From: Paenibacillus solani
GTDB lineage: Bacteria > Bacillota > Bacilli > Paenibacillales > Paenibacillaceae
NCBI RefSeq assembly: GCF_001277345.1
Contig: NZ_LIUT01000008.1
Location: forward strand, 492,336-556,335
Reading direction: 5' to 3'
DNA: 64,000 nt
The notes under the pieces: generated by a model
Database searches by the model: none
Seen by the model: the letters and a program-made list of their open reading frames with translations, nothing else
What the model was told of the DNA's origin: nothing
Shown here: positions 1 through 9,264 of the stretch, piece by piece
How positions within the stretch are numbered: the stretch's first letter is position 1
Layout of the letters: every line of letters starts with the position of its first letter
Position numbers and translations under genes: made by a program

Positions 1-2233
1 GGTATTGTCCAGGTGTATACCCCGTCTCTTTTTTGAATTTGCGGATGAAGCTCGGTGTATCCAGGTATCCGACCCGAGTGATAATATCCTTTAACGGGTC
101 TGTTGTGTTCAGCAGCAGCCGGATCACTTCATCCATCCGTTTCTGCCAGATATACTGGGTAAAGTTCATGCCGACCTTTTCTTTGAAGGAGCGGCTGAAA
201 TACGATGATGAGATGGAGAATTTAGATGAAATCATGCCGAGACTCAGGTCATAATCCGCGAAATTGGCGTCGATATAAGCGACGATTTCATCCATTAGCG
301 AGCTCTCTTCCGTCTCACTCTTCGCCTCGACATGGGCGCAGATTTCTGCGGCAAGGCCTGCCAGCTTCTTCTCCAAATCTTCCAGTGAGTCATAGGAAGT
401 GACCCGGGGAAGCTGATTGACGACATGATGGATGCCGAGCTCCGATGCGGTCTTCAGCATCGTATTTAGAATATCGAAGCAGATGCAGCGCAAGAGCGGT
501 ACGGATGGCATTTCCGTCTTCAAGTTATTCAATGCGGTGGATACCATCTGAACCGCCACATCGTAGCTGCCCTGTTTCAAGCTCTGAACCAGCTTCAGCA
601 GCACATCCTTGGGTACCCAGAAGGAGGAGTCCTCTTCCCCTGTACCCGAGAGAGTGTGGAAGAAGGTGATGCTGCCTTGACCATGAAGAATGGATGTTTC
701 CAAAGCGGTCGATGCCTCAATAAAGGATTGATTCAGCTGCTCCGGATAGCTGTAGCGGTTGCCTGCCCCGATCGCGGGAGAGATGCCCGTATGTTCTTCT
801 GCCATCGATTGCAGTGCCTGGGTAATCGGCTCCATACGGGCGTTCAGGCTTGCCTCATGACCGGTTTCGGCATCAAATCCGACAATGAATGCCAGCTGAT
901 CGGGCTGCGGCAGCTCTACTCCATAGGCATAAGCGGAGAGAGATGGCAGATCTACTTCGTTCATCAGCTGCATGACAGGCCGCTTCTCCAGATTGTCGCC
1001 GATGGGAAGGGTTTTCGATTCCCAGCCCATCGTCACAACAAAATAATGGGAGCGATTGAAGCGGATGCCCAGCTTCTCTGTGAACTCCGCAGGGAATTCT
1101 CCGGTATGTCCATGCTTTAGCAGCATGAGCAGAATATGATTGCGCGCATAGGGCTCTTGAAGATCGACGCGCTGGCTGTAATCATGCAGCGTCTTCTTGA
1201 TCCATTCCAGCTCGTTGCTGGTCGTGGATGGTACAGGATGGTCCTTCATCCGTATGAACTCCATCAAGTCCGAAATCGGATGATATTGTCTTCGGGCCAG
1301 CATAATCGCAAGCACGGTACCCATCATCACGACGAAGGAGAACACCAGAATTACAAAAGTGCGAATATGAACGATTCGGCTGAAAAACTGGTTGCTTGGC
1401 ATTGCGGTGACATAGGTCCAGCCTGAATCAGATTTGACGGAAACAACCGAATGCGGCTCTTGATTTAAGGTAAGACTGTGCGTTCCGGGCTTAAGTTCGA
1501 AGAGATCATGAACTTCCTGCTCGGTGATCGTTTCGCCTTGGTAATTGGCGGCCAAAACCTGCCCATTATTATCGAAAATATAAGTCATTCCATGGTAGTC
1601 GCTGAGGATGGAGTCAATCAATCCGGTCAGATTGGACTCATGAATTAAGTACATCACGGTGCCATGGGCAGGCGTATTGTTAGGTGCGATCGGCACAAGA
1701 TATGCCAGCATGGAATTTTGAATTTTGGTCCCCTGTACTACTTGCTCTGCAGGGCGCATGGTCGGGATCTGAACGTTGTTCAAATCGTGTACGATCTCGG
1801 ATTTGTTCCAGCTGTTGAATTTGTAGTTTTTGGTGAAGACGTTCAGGTCCTCAAAGCCCTGTGATGAATAAATACTGTTATCTCCACGGAAGAACAGGAA
1901 TAGCTCATCAATGATGGAACTGGTGGCTTTATATTTGACCAAAGCCCCGATGGATTCCCGGCTGTAGTAGGGATGATGCGTCCAATAATGCGTCAGCTGT
2001 TCATCATAAGCGATACGAAACGCAATGTCCTGCAGCTCCTTCATGCGCTCATCGATGACGGTTTTTGCCTGGTTCAATTGATTGACGTTGGTCTGCTCGA
2101 TCTCGGAACGGAGCGTATCCACGGCGTTGTGGTAAATAATGATGGTTAATATAACAAGAGGTATCAGAAAAATGGAAATGTAAGACAGTGTGTATTTAAG
2201 CAGAAGCTTGGACTTGAAGTGATTCCATTTCAT
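1..2233 (-). CDS. Membrane-bound AraC-family regulator (YesN/YesS type), partial
   Basis: The gene runs off the left edge; about 744 residues are visible. The start is an ATG at 2233 with an AGGTTGCAG-type ribosome site just upstream. A first membrane segment lies near residues 10-32 and a second near 280-305, enclosing an extracellular Cache-like sensor of about 250 residues. A cytoplasmic linker follows, then an AraC helix-turn-helix pair from about residue 645; the last visible residues read GYTPGQY, the usual end of the second AraC helix-turn-helix. Such one-component membrane sensors in Paenibacillus and Bacillus usually control a neighbouring carbohydrate ABC transporter, which would lie to the left and is not visible. 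The ligand cannot be inferred. Confidence 0.9.
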   Translation of the reverse strand, partial: MKWNHFKSKLLLKYTLSYISIFLIPLVILTIIIYHNAVDTLRSEIEQTNVNQLNQAKTVIDERMKELQDIAFRIAYDEQLTHYWTHHPYYSRESIGALVKYKATSSIIDELFLFFRGDNSIYSSQGFEDLNVFTKNYKFNSWNKSEIVHDLNNVQIPTMRPAEQVVQGTKIQNSMLAYLVPIAPNNTPAHGTVMYLIHESNLTGLIDSILSDYHGMTYIFDNNGQVLAANYQGETITEQEVHDLFELKPGTHSLTLNQEPHSVVSVKSDSGWTYVTAMPSNQFFSRIVHIRTFVILVFSFVVMMGTVLAIMLARRQYHPISDLMEFIRMKDHPVPSTTSNELEWIKKTLHDYSQRVDLQEPYARNHILLMLLKHGHTGEFPAEFTEKLGIRFNRSHYFVVTMGWESKTLPIGDNLEKRPVMQLMNEVDLPSLSAYAYGVELPQPDQLAFIVGFDAETGHEASLNARMEPITQALQSMAEEHTGISPAIGAGNRYSYPEQLNQSFIEASTALETSILHGQGSITFFHTLSGTGEEDSSFWVPKDVLLKLVQSLKQGSYDVAVQMVSTALNNLKTEMPSVPLLRCICFDILNTMLKTASELGIHHVVNQLPRVTSYDSLEDLEKKLAGLAAEICAHVEAKSETEESSLMDEIVAYIDANFADYDLSLGMISSKFSISSSYFSRSFKEKVGMNFTQYIWQKRMDEVIRLLLNTTDPLKDIITRVGYLDTPSFIRKFKKETGYTPGQY

Positions 2234-2594
2234 ATCTGCAACCTCCCGGTTTTGATAATGGATTAAACATTCGCTAATGAGCAGAGCGGACGGCTGGGAT
2301 TCCTGCAAAAAGGCTTCTTCTACAGGTCGACCGGCCCTGGAAAAGCTCGTTGACCGTTTTAATATTGGTAGCGCTATCATAAGCAGTGGCAAAACAATGG
2401 CTTTAAACGATAAGCGATAACTATCCTATTGAAAATAGTAGGAGAAAATGACTGATAAATCAATGGATCATTTCTAATAAATCGCGTAACCATGCCGAAA
2501 GTCTCAGATGAGGGAGGGGGTAACGAGGACCCGGGTGCATATAACAAAGAGGATATGTCGTGAAGTCGAATCGGTATAAGTGAGATTACAAAAG
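2234..2594. other. Intergenic region upstream of the AraC-type regulator
   Basis: About 360 bases between the regulator start and the tat terminator. I see no convincing gene; short open frames here lack a ribosome site. It should hold the promoter of the minus-strand regulator, but I cannot place -35/-10 boxes with confidence. Confidence 0.4.
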
Positions 2595-2647
2595 AGAACC
2601 CGTGGGCAGGCAACCTGTTTGATTAGGCTGCCTAGTTCACGGGTTCT
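2595..2647 (-). terminator. Terminator of the phoX-tatA-tatC operon
   Basis: Long hairpin: AGAACCCGTG at 2595-2604 pairs with CACGGGTTCT at 2638-2647, with an inner GGCAG/CTGCC stem. On the minus strand it is followed by a T-rich TCTCTTTTG tract. It sits 38 bases past the tatC stop. Confidence 0.75.
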
Positions 2648-2685
2648 ATAAGTTCCGTTCTGCTTCGGGGGAAACGAAAGGTGTA

Positions 2686-3474
2686 TCAGGCTGCGCTGCT
2701 CTCTGCTTGAGAGGGCTGCAGCTGCTTGCGATAGATGAATCTGGAGATTGAAACGCTGATTTCGTACAGCAGGAACAGCGGGACGATCACGATCAGATCG
2801 GACATGATATCCGGCGGTGTAATGGTGACGGCTACGATGCAAAGCAGGAAGTAGGCTGTTTTGCGCATCTTGGCCAGCCGGTGCGGATTCACGATGCCGA
2901 GCTTCGTCAGAAAAACGACGATAGCGGGCATCTCGAACAGGAATCCAAATGGTACGGTCATATGAATCATGAAGGTAAAGTATTTTTGCGCGGTATACAA
3001 CGTTTGGAAGGTCCCTTCGGCCATACGCTGCATGAACTGCAGCACCATCGGAAACAGCACGAAGTATCCGAAGCAGATGCCGGCGATGAATAACATACTA
3101 ATCACGGGAATGAGCAGCACAGCCGAGCGGTGGGTTCCTTCCGGCAGCGCCGGCTGCACGAACCGCCATATCTGGTAAGCGGCAATGGGAAGCGTTACGG
3201 TAACGGCTACCACGCCTGCAATGATCATATACACCCACATCACTTCGGAGGGACCGAGCAGAACGAGCTGCTTATCCATCCCGCGTACCAGCCAGTGATA
3301 AATCTTCTCGACGTAGATGAAGGCAGCAACCATCGCGACCAGAAACGCAATCAGCGTGCGGATCAGGCGCTTCCGCATTTCTTCCAGATGCTCGATCGCG
3401 CTTTGGTCGTTCGGATTAGCCTTGCTGCTTAGTGGCCGCTGCAGCAGTCTGAGGAGCATCTTCTTTTTTTCCAT
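2686..3474 (-). CDS. tatC: Sec-independent protein translocase TatC
   Basis: A 262-residue multi-spanning membrane protein, the receptor subunit that binds twin-arginine signal peptides and builds the translocase with TatA. The conserved N-terminal [10 protein letters not shown] motif lies near residues 28-37, followed by about six hydrophobic segments. The assigned ATG at 3474 lies inside tatA (59-base overlap) and has GGAG nine bases upstream; an internal ATG at codon 6 is the alternative, so exact start is uncertain. It is the last gene of a phoX-tatA-tatC operon ended by a strong hairpin. With a single TatA and no TatB it matches the minimal TatA-TatC systems of Gram-positive bacteria, such as B. 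subtilis TatAdCd beside phoD. Confidence 0.93.
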   Translation of the reverse strand: MEKKKMLLRLLQRPLSSKANPNDQSAIEHLEEMRKRLIRTLIAFLVAMVAAFIYVEKIYHWLVRGMDKQLVLLGPSEVMWVYMIIAGVVAVTVTLPIAAYQIWRFVQPALPEGTHRSAVLLIPVISMLFIAGICFGYFVLFPMVLQFMQRMAEGTFQTLYTAQKYFTFMIHMTVPFGFLFEMPAIVVFLTKLGIVNPHRLAKMRKTAYFLLCIVAVTITPPDIMSDLIVIVPLFLLYEISVSISRFIYRKQLQPSQAESSAA

Positions 3475-3637
3475 TCTCGTCGTCTCCGTTCATCAAGCCT
3501 TGGGTTGCGCCCTTAAATTCACTTAAGGTCCGTCCGAAGGCGCGACCGAGCTCGGGAAGCTTGGAAGGACCGAATATGATGAGTGCGATAATCAAAATTA
3601 GAATTAAACCACCGATTCCGATGTTGCCAAACGGCAT
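3416..3637 (-). CDS. tatA: Twin-arginine translocase subunit TatA
   Basis: 73 residues with the TatA layout: a short periplasmic-side start, one membrane helix (about residues 7-23), the hinge motif [14 protein letters not shown], an amphipathic helix and a charged, Ala/Thr/Gln-rich tail. It polymerises to form the pore for folded Tat substrates. The ATG at 3637 has a GAAAGGAG-type ribosome site. It starts 24 bases after the phoX stop and overlaps tatC, so the three genes are almost certainly cotranscribed. As there is no tatB, this TatA is expected to be bifunctional. Confidence 0.93.
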   Translation of the reverse strand: MPFGNIGIGGLILILIIALIIFGPSKLPELGRAFGRTLSEFKGATQGLMNGDDENGKKEDAPQTAAAATKQQG

Positions 3638-3661
3638 GATCCTCGCTCCTTTCGATTGGTA

Positions 3662-5299
3662 TTACTCCAGTTTGAAGCCGCTAATCGCTACGACAGCGCA
3701 GCGTGCCATCTTTTCGCCGGAGCGGTGAGGCCATGTACTGGTTGGTTTGCTGAGGTCCTCTGTATTCTCGCCCGGGTGTTGAACGGACAGGAACAGCGTC
3801 TGCTCGTCGGGGGTGAAGAAGGGACCCGTAAGCTCGGATTCCACTGGACCAGAGGCGAATTGCAGCGCGACTCCTTGTTCCGGCCCGCTTGTTGGAATCA
3901 CGAACAGTCCATTGTTCATAAAGGATTTGTGAACACCTTTGTTCTGGCTGCTGCTGGAGATGTCCGTCACGACCCACAGATCGCCGTTTGAGTCGAAAGC
4001 CAGGTTGTCCGGCGAGCTGAATCCGGATTGGCGTCCGCCCGCAGCAAAGATTTCAAAGTCGAACTCCATGGCGGCCAGATCGTTGCCTGCTTCAAAGATC
4101 CGTGTAATATGGCCGTGGATGTTGCCGTGATTGTCATTGTTCGTATGGCAGATAAACACAGTGTTATCGAACGGCGAGATTTCGATATCTTCCGGACGGT
4201 CGGTCGGTGTTCCGCCGACAAGACGGGCAGCTTCCTGGCAGTAAGTGACAACATCACCTTGGGATTTGAATTTTGCCCCTGCCTCTTGGTTCTCTGCGGT
4301 AGCCTTGGTTACGGCTTCCAGGGTAACCGGCTGCCATTTGCCAGACTTGAGGTTCGCAACGTACAAGGTTCCATCTTCCAGAAGCGCGGAGTTGGCGCGG
4401 CCTTTGCTCTTGTCATATTTGTTCTTGCTGATGAATTTATAGACGCAGGCATCTTTCTTGTCGTCGCCCATATAGACAACAATCCGCCCGTCTGAGGCAA
4501 GGCCCATCGCGGTATTCTCATGATTGAATCGGCCGAGCGCGGTGTGCTTTTTCAGGAAGGATTTATCGAATGGATCGACCTCTACGACCCAGCCGTAATG
4601 CGTATCCGGCAGGTTCGAGACGGCCGCGGTGTCTTCGAAGTTCTCCTCGCAGGACAGGACCGTGTTCCACAGTGTTACGCCGCCGGAGCAGTTGGCAAAC
4701 GTGCCGGTAGCCGTCGTGGCACCTTTCAGGGCAGGGATGCCTTTGGCCGGACCAGTGATATCGAATTTACTGAAGCCGTTGATGCGGCGGGCATGAGTGG
4801 AGGTGGTGTCCATTTTCCAGACGCCGTTCTCGTCACGGTATATTTCAATGACCGACATGCCTTGGTAATACAGGTTTTTATGGATTTGATCTGCTGTCAT
4901 TTTCCCATCCTTTACAGGTCCGATGGAGAAAATGGTGGAGTATTCATGGTTGTTGACGAGGAGGCCGCGGAGATTGGAGCCCTTGATCGGGAAAAATGCG
5001 TTGTAATCGCAGCCGGATCCGAATTTCTCGCCAGCCGGATTGATCACGTCATCGAAAGCGGTAATGACATCATATTTGAAATTTCGAGGCAGCACGAGCT
5101 GGTCTGCTTTGGTTGGTTCGATTGGTTCAAAATAGCCGCTGACGCGATTCGTTTTGAATCCGAACAGGTGATCTGCGGTTCCGGACATGGCTGAAGCTTT
5201 GCCTTCCAATACACCAAAACCTGCGGATGCGGCTGCCAAGGCAGTTGCGCCCGTACCCAGGTAAGACAGAAACGTTTTGCGATCCATCGTTTTACTCAA
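3662..5299 (-). CDS. phoX: PhoX-like (DUF839) Tat-exported alkaline phosphatase
   Basis: 545 residues. The TTG start at 5299 is supported by AGGGGTGgataagc directly upstream. The N-terminus has a Tat-like signal (D-R-K-T-F-L then a weakly hydrophobic Ala/Gly stretch to about residue 37), but with Arg-Lys in place of the twin arginine. The mature part carries family landmarks: a LSCEEN motif near the middle, HYGWVVEVDP shortly after, and GRFNHE. PhoX enzymes are calcium/iron-dependent phosphomonoesterases that scavenge phosphate outside the cytoplasm. The gene leads the phoX-tatA-tatC operon, so the translocase may be dedicated to it. Some DUF839 proteins have no proven phosphatase activity, so the substrate is inferred. 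Confidence 0.85.
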   Translation of the reverse strand: MSKTMDRKTFLSYLGTGATALAAASAGFGVLEGKASAMSGTADHLFGFKTNRVSGYFEPIEPTKADQLVLPRNFKYDVITAFDDVINPAGEKFGSGCDYNAFFPIKGSNLRGLLVNNHEYSTIFSIGPVKDGKMTADQIHKNLYYQGMSVIEIYRDENGVWKMDTTSTHARRINGFSKFDITGPAKGIPALKGATTATGTFANCSGGVTLWNTVLSCEENFEDTAAVSNLPDTHYGWVVEVDPFDKSFLKKHTALGRFNHENTAMGLASDGRIVVYMGDDKKDACVYKFISKNKYDKSKGRANSALLEDGTLYVANLKSGKWQPVTLEAVTKATAENQEAGAKFKSQGDVVTYCQEAARLVGGTPTDRPEDIEISPFDNTVFICHTNNDNHGNIHGHITRIFEAGNDLAAMEFDFEIFAAGGRQSGFSSPDNLAFDSNGDLWVVTDISSSSQNKGVHKSFMNNGLFVIPTSGPEQGVALQFASGPVESELTGPFFTPDEQTLFLSVQHPGENTEDLSKPTSTWPHRSGEKMARCAVVAISGFKLE

Positions 5300-5411
5300 G
5301 CTTATCCACCCCTAATGAATTATTGCCATCAGGACAAGTTTATAGGGGAAGTGTTAAGGCAATATCAGAGGAGAATGGCAGAATTGTAAAAATAAACTAA
5401 TGGTGAAGGGG

Positions 5412-5714
5412 CTACCGGCGTCCCCGAACATTTTTGGATTTGCGGGATTTGGGTATGGTACCGGGGGGAGTTTTGCGGATCCAGCGGATGAAGGACTGCA
5501 TGGCCGGATCCTGCTGCAGCGCAGACAGGGTCGTTAAACCCTGATCGACGAGCTGTTTATTGGTATAGAGTTGATGAATTTGCTTGTGGCACGGAATACA
5601 TAACAGAGCTGTGGGAAGGTGAGTGCCGCCATACTCCCGTGGGGTCAGATGGTGAACTGTCGTTTCCACCCCGGTTCTGCCGCAGCATTCGCACCGATTC
5701 TCTGTATCGTCCAT
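5412..5714 (-). CDS. Small HNH-endonuclease-like protein
   Basis: About 100 residues. The ATG at 5714 is preferred over an upstream ATG at 5732 because AGAGGTG lies about six bases ahead of it. Two Cys pairs (C-x-x-C near residues 8-11 and 39-42) bracket a HHL motif and end in CHKQIH, the zinc-stabilised beta-beta-alpha-metal HNH fold. The C-terminus is strongly basic (KSRKSKNVRGRR). HNH minidomains nick or cut nucleic acid, but stand-alone chromosomal copies like this one generally have no known substrate. It appears monocistronic between phoX and lipL. Confidence 0.75.
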   Translation of the reverse strand: MDDTENRCECCGRTGVETTVHHLTPREYGGTHLPTALLCIPCHKQIHQLYTNKQLVDQGLTTLSALQQDPAMQSFIRWIRKTPPGTIPKSRKSKNVRGRR

Positions 5715-5822
5715 ACCGAGCACCTCTTTCATAGTTGGGGATCGAAGCCCATTTTATTATTTGGGTTGCCCAAGATGGGGGTGTGAATATACCTTAGCGG
5801 CGTAACTGACCCTGAAAAAGAT

Positions 5823-6677
5823 TTATTCCTCGACTTTATACCGCTGACGCATCTGTTCAGCCATGGCAAGGATTTCTTCTGAGCTCGGCATAACCAATCT
5901 GGAAGCGGCCCCGGTTAGCTCCCTACCTGCTTGCCATGCGCGTATGACCTCTTTGACGGCTGCTGTGAATTGATGCACCGCTTCGGCGCCGCTGCCAAGA
6001 ATCGTCAGTTCCTGAAGGCTCGCCGTGCTGCCGGTTTCTACAAGAGGGTACTGCGTGGGATCAGCGCCCGTGGCGGCAATATCATAGAAGGAACGAACCA
6101 GCCGGGCACGCTCGCTGCCCGAACCTTCGGCAATGATAAAAGCCTGAATAATGAAGGCCTTCCGCTGCCGCCGCTGGGCAATGCCGCAAAATTTGAGGCC
6201 GCCTATGCTTAGATCAAACGTTCCAGGGCAGAAGGCACCGGCAATCTCGCCGGTATCTATGGTTTGGCCCGTGCTGTGGAGGGCTTCCCGGATCAGCTCT
6301 ACCATGATTTCAAAGTCCTGATGGAAGTCAGGCGCAGGTCCCGTAGAGGAGAACGGGAGGACGAGGGACAGGTTCACCACGCCGGCGTCCAAGGGGACTG
6401 CGGCACCGCCTGAATGGCGAACGGCAGTGTCATAGCCGAGAGAGCGAAGTTTAGCTTCCCCTTGGGGTGCCTGGGGAAGGCGGCTGTCCCGCACGCCCAT
6501 AACAAAAGCACGCGGATGCCGCCACAGATGGCAGATGGCCGGTCCGCCTTCTCCAGTCTGCCTGCATAGCAGCTCGTCCAGTGCAAAATGGTAGAGCACG
6601 TCCTGGTGCGATAAATCATCAGTCCGGTCGAGCAGCAGGATGGGTTGATCTTCAGGTAGTGACAGCGGATTATTCAC
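5823..6677 (-). CDS. lipL: Octanoyl-[GcvH]:protein N-octanoyltransferase (LipL-like)
   Basis: 284 residues with a GTG start at 6677 behind AGAGGAGG. This is a biotin/lipoate A/B ligase fold protein. The motif GAFCPGTFDLSIGG near residues 145-158, followed by KFCGIAQRR, matches LipL, where the Cys forms the acyl-enzyme; RHSGGAAV near residue 88 is the lipoyl-binding stretch. LipL moves octanoyl groups from GcvH to E2 subunits of oxo-acid dehydrogenases during lipoate synthesis in Bacillus-type bacteria. Length matches B. subtilis LipL (about 281). LipM or LplJ are less likely because of the motif spacing. It looks monocistronic. Confidence 0.85.
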   Translation of the reverse strand: MNNPLSLPEDQPILLLDRTDDLSHQDVLYHFALDELLCRQTGEGGPAICHLWRHPRAFVMGVRDSRLPQAPQGEAKLRSLGYDTAVRHSGGAAVPLDAGVVNLSLVLPFSSTGPAPDFHQDFEIMVELIREALHSTGQTIDTGEIAGAFCPGTFDLSIGGLKFCGIAQRRQRKAFIIQAFIIAEGSGSERARLVRSFYDIAATGADPTQYPLVETGSTASLQELTILGSGAEAVHQFTAAVKEVIRAWQAGRELTGAASRLVMPSSEEILAMAEQMRQRYKVEE

Positions 6678-7064
6678 GCTTGTTGCGCCTCCTCTAATAT
6701 GTAAATGTGAAAAAGACTATGAAAAAATCATATCTTCCGAGGGAAGTGTGATCGTTATTTGCTGTGAACAGCATACCATATAACCATGCGGAAGCGGCGA
6801 GCCTCGCCCTGTCCATGTCGGGGTCTTTCGCTGTCTGAGCAAGCTCCAATCAATGGGCAATCTTCAGTCGATCTATCATTAAGTGAAAGCATCAGCATTC
6901 TTTCAAGGCCTGTCAGAAAATTATCAGCTCCATGCGTCTGTTTTCCGGGAATGTACGTTGATCGATGATTTTGTTATAATCCGAGTAAGCTTATTGTCTT
7001 TGTGAGTGATATGGTTTAGCGGAAAGCGACTTCACTTCATATATAAAAGGAGAATATCCACATC
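6678..7064. promoter_or_regulatory. Intergenic region with extended -10 promoter for cysK
   Basis: About 390 bases between divergent lipL and cysK. A TATAAT at 6975-6980 preceded by TG at 6972-6973 forms an extended -10; the 17-base-upstream hexamer is poor. I looked for T-box and S-box signatures, usual for cysteine genes in Firmicutes, and saw neither. The rest shows no gene I can support. Confidence 0.5.
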
Positions 7065-7979
7065 ATGGAGATTTATAACAGTGTAGTTGATATGATCGGC
7101 CAGACGCCAATGGTAAAACTTCAGCGGTTAGTTCAGGAAGGGTCCGCAGATGTTTACGTCAAGCTTGAGAGATTCAATCCTTCCGGCAGCGTGAAGGACC
7201 GCGCGGCTTACAATCTGATTCATACCGCGGAGGAGCAGGGCCTGCTCCAGCCAGGGGGCACCATAATCGAGCCGACGAGCGGGAACACGGGCATTGGCCT
7301 GGCGATGATTGCAGCTGCCAAGGGTTATCGGGCCATCCTGATTATGCCGGATAACATGTCCAAGGAGCGGATAAATATATTGAAGGCGTATGGAGCGGAG
7401 GTCGTGCTATCACCGAGCAGTAAGCGCATGCCGGGCTCGATTGCCAAGGCGCTTGAGCTTAGGGAGCAGATTCCAGGCAGCTTCATTCCGCAGCAGTTTG
7501 AGAATGCGGCTAACCCGGACATTCACCGAGTGACCACAGCGCCGGAAATATTGGAGCAGATGGAGGGGCGGCTGGATGCCTTTGTAGCAACGGCAGGAAC
7601 GGGCGGTACCGTAACCGGAACCGGAGAAGAGCTGAGGAAGTCTCTGCCGAATCTGTTTATCGCGGTAGTCGAGCCGAAGGGCTCCCCCGTGCTCTCCGGC
7701 GGACAGCCGGGACCGCATAAGCTGGTGGGCACAAGCCCAGGCTTTGTACCGGAGATCCTAAATACAGACATATATGATGAGATCATCCAAATCGCCGACG
7801 AGGATGCACTGCAAACCACCCGGAGTTTAGCTCGCAAGGAAGGGATACTGGTAGGCCCGTCCTCCGGCGCATCGGTATTCGCGGCTCTTCAAGTAGCGAA
7901 GCGGCTGGGGGAAGGCAAGCGGGTTGTCTGCATTGCCCCGGATACAGGAGAGCGGTATTTGAGCATGAATATTTTCTAA
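7065..7979 (+). CDS. cysK: Cysteine synthase family protein
   Basis: 304 residues, ATG with AAAAGGAG upstream. A fold-type II PLP enzyme: Lys44 in SGSVKDR is the Schiff-base lysine, PTSGNTG near residue 70 binds the substrate carboxylate, and GTGGTVTG near residue 178 is the phosphate-binding loop. It should make cysteine from O-acetylserine and sulfide. The terminal SMNIF and the whole length also fit the paralogue group represented by B. subtilis YtkP, so substrate preference (O-acetylserine or O-phosphoserine, sulfide or another thiol) is open. It is monocistronic, with its own promoter and a terminator just downstream. Confidence 0.88.
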   Translation: MEIYNSVVDMIGQTPMVKLQRLVQEGSADVYVKLERFNPSGSVKDRAAYNLIHTAEEQGLLQPGGTIIEPTSGNTGIGLAMIAAAKGYRAILIMPDNMSKERINILKAYGAEVVLSPSSKRMPGSIAKALELREQIPGSFIPQQFENAANPDIHRVTTAPEILEQMEGRLDAFVATAGTGGTVTGTGEELRKSLPNLFIAVVEPKGSPVLSGGQPGPHKLVGTSPGFVPEILNTDIYDEIIQIADEDALQTTRSLARKEGILVGPSSGASVFAALQVAKRLGEGKRVVCIAPDTGERYLSMNIF

Positions 7980-7984
7980 GTGAG

Positions 7985-8015
7985 AAGGACCTCCGGTTAA
8001 CCACCGAGGGTCCTT
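7985..8015. terminator. Bidirectional terminator between cysK and the P-loop gene
   Basis: AAGGACC at 7985-7991 pairs with GGTCCTT at 8009-8015; T-rich on the plus side (CCTTTCTT). The two flanking genes converge here. Confidence 0.7.
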
Positions 8016-8554
8016 TCTTGCTGTTCCATGGAGGGCTTCCGCTGTTTAAGCTGCTGCATGAGTTGTCCATGACTCTTCACGACGATTACTTTGCCAGGAT
8101 AACCCGCGAGCGTGTTCTGAATCTGGTATCGGCCTTTCCGCTGATAGGCGGCGCTCCATTCGAACATTTTTTTGAACATATTCCAGGTAGGGGTGTAGTG
8201 TGCCTGTTCAAGTCTCAGCCGCTGTTTGATGAACCTTGTGATGATCCGGCAGGTTATGGTGGAATAAGACGGGTTCAGGAAAACGATAAGGTCCGCACGG
8301 TGGAAGCTGGGGCCGACCCAATTCAGATGGGCGCCTTCGATAATCCAGCATTTGTTGTTGACGATGTTTAGCAATAGTGCATCCCGGTCCGCTTCAGTCC
8401 TACGAATATCATCCGGCTCGGCTCGTTCCCATACAACATTATCGAGCTCGTAATAAGGAAGGTTAAACTGGGCGGCCAGCACTCTGGCGAGCGTCGTTTT
8501 ACCGCTGCCGACGGAGCCGATAATATGGATCCGGTTCGGGATCATAACGTCCAT
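7997..8554 (-). CDS. P-loop kinase-like protein (DNA topology modulation FlaR-like family)
   Basis: 185 residues with Walker A GSVGSGKTT near residues 13-21 and a WIIEGAHLNW motif around 70-79, the pattern of the adenylate-kinase-like AAA family annotated as 'topology modulation protein'. The family's true function is not established; a nucleoside or nucleotide kinase is plausible from the fold. The C-terminal end runs into the terminator shared with cysK. Convergent to cysK, with no operon partner. Confidence 0.7.
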   Translation of the reverse strand: MDVMIPNRIHIIGSVGSGKTTLARVLAAQFNLPYYELDNVVWERAEPDDIRRTEADRDALLLNIVNNKCWIIEGAHLNWVGPSFHRADLIVFLNPSYSTITCRIITRFIKQRLRLEQAHYTPTWNMFKKMFEWSAAYQRKGRYQIQNTLAGYPGKVIVVKSHGQLMQQLKQRKPSMEQQERTLGG

Positions 8555-8745
8555 AAGAGATCACCGCATTCATGAGAAATGGTAGCTAATTAATTTCGGT
8601 ATGGGACCGGTGAATTCCTTTGACCACTCAGGGGTTCATCTTAGTCCTGGTTGATTTTTTTATGGGCGTGGTTTTTTCCAACAGGAATACAGGGTCCGAT
8701 CACGAAATAATGGTAACCTATTTTTTTATGAAAATTTGATGTGTT

Positions 8746-8772
8746 TGTCGATCAGGAGATGTTCTATTCGTT
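8746..8772 (+). promoter_or_regulatory. Candidate ECF42-type promoter of the DGPF/sigma operon
   Basis: TGTCGA at 8746-8751, a 17-base spacer, then CGTT at 8769-8772, about 60 bases ahead of the DGPF gene. As I recall it, ECF42 sigma factors use TGTCGA (-35) and CGA/TC (-10). The -35 is perfect and the -10 has one mismatch. This implies autoregulation. Confidence 0.55.
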
Positions 8773-8829
8773 GATGAAGCATAGAACGGAAATTCAGAGT
8801 ATACGCAGAGATAACCAGGGAGGTATAAA

Positions 8830-9264
8830 GTGATGAGATTCATGATGATTGTGAAAGCAACCGAGGATTCTGAGGCGGGTGTGCTGCCTAGTGCAGAACA
8901 ATTGGATGCCATGATGAGGTACAACATGGAGCTGGCCAGGGCGGGGGTTCTGCTTGCAGCAGATGGGCTGCATCCAAGCGCAGGCGCCATCCGGATTTCT
9001 TATCCGGAGCCTGGAGGCAAGCCGAAAATCACCGACGGTCCCTTTACGGAAGCGAAGGAGCTGATCGCGGGGTATACCTTGATTGAGGTAAAGTCGAGGG
9101 AAGAGGCAATCGAATGGGCCAAACGCATGCCCGATCCGCATGGCTTCGGCGCGGGGCAGATTGAGCTCCGTCAGGTGTTTGAACCGACCGAGCTGACGCA
9201 GGACCCGGATGCACAGGCGAAGCAATATGAAATGCGTGAGCACATCCAGAGGCAGAATTCCTAA
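8830..9264 (+). CDS. YCII-related DGPF-domain protein
   Basis: 144 residues; GTG at 8830 or ATG at 8833 behind GGGAGG. The N-terminus (MRFMMIVKATEDSE) and the signature DGPF inside KITDGPFTEAKELIAGY near residues 67-83 place it in the YCII-related family, small ferredoxin-like-fold proteins. Genes of this type are the characteristic partners of ECF42 sigma factors. Its stop overlaps the start of the sigma gene (TAATG), so the pair is translationally coupled. No biochemical activity is established; proposals include a stress-related redox role. Confidence 0.88.
   Translation: MMRFMMIVKATEDSEAGVLPSAEQLDAMMRYNMELARAGVLLAADGLHPSAGAIRISYPEPGGKPKITDGPFTEAKELIAGYTLIEVKSREEAIEWAKRMPDPHGFGAGQIELRQVFEPTELTQDPDAQAKQYEMREHIQRQNS

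Noticed and set aside
5300-5400. Pho box upstream of phoX
   Set aside because: Only one TTAACA-like half site on the minus strand; the 11-base-spaced second copy that PhoP needs is absent.
6678-7064. T-box or S-box riboswitch before the cysteine synthase gene
   Set aside because: No TGGNACCGCG T-box sequence, no S-box core, and no terminator/anti-terminator pair are present.
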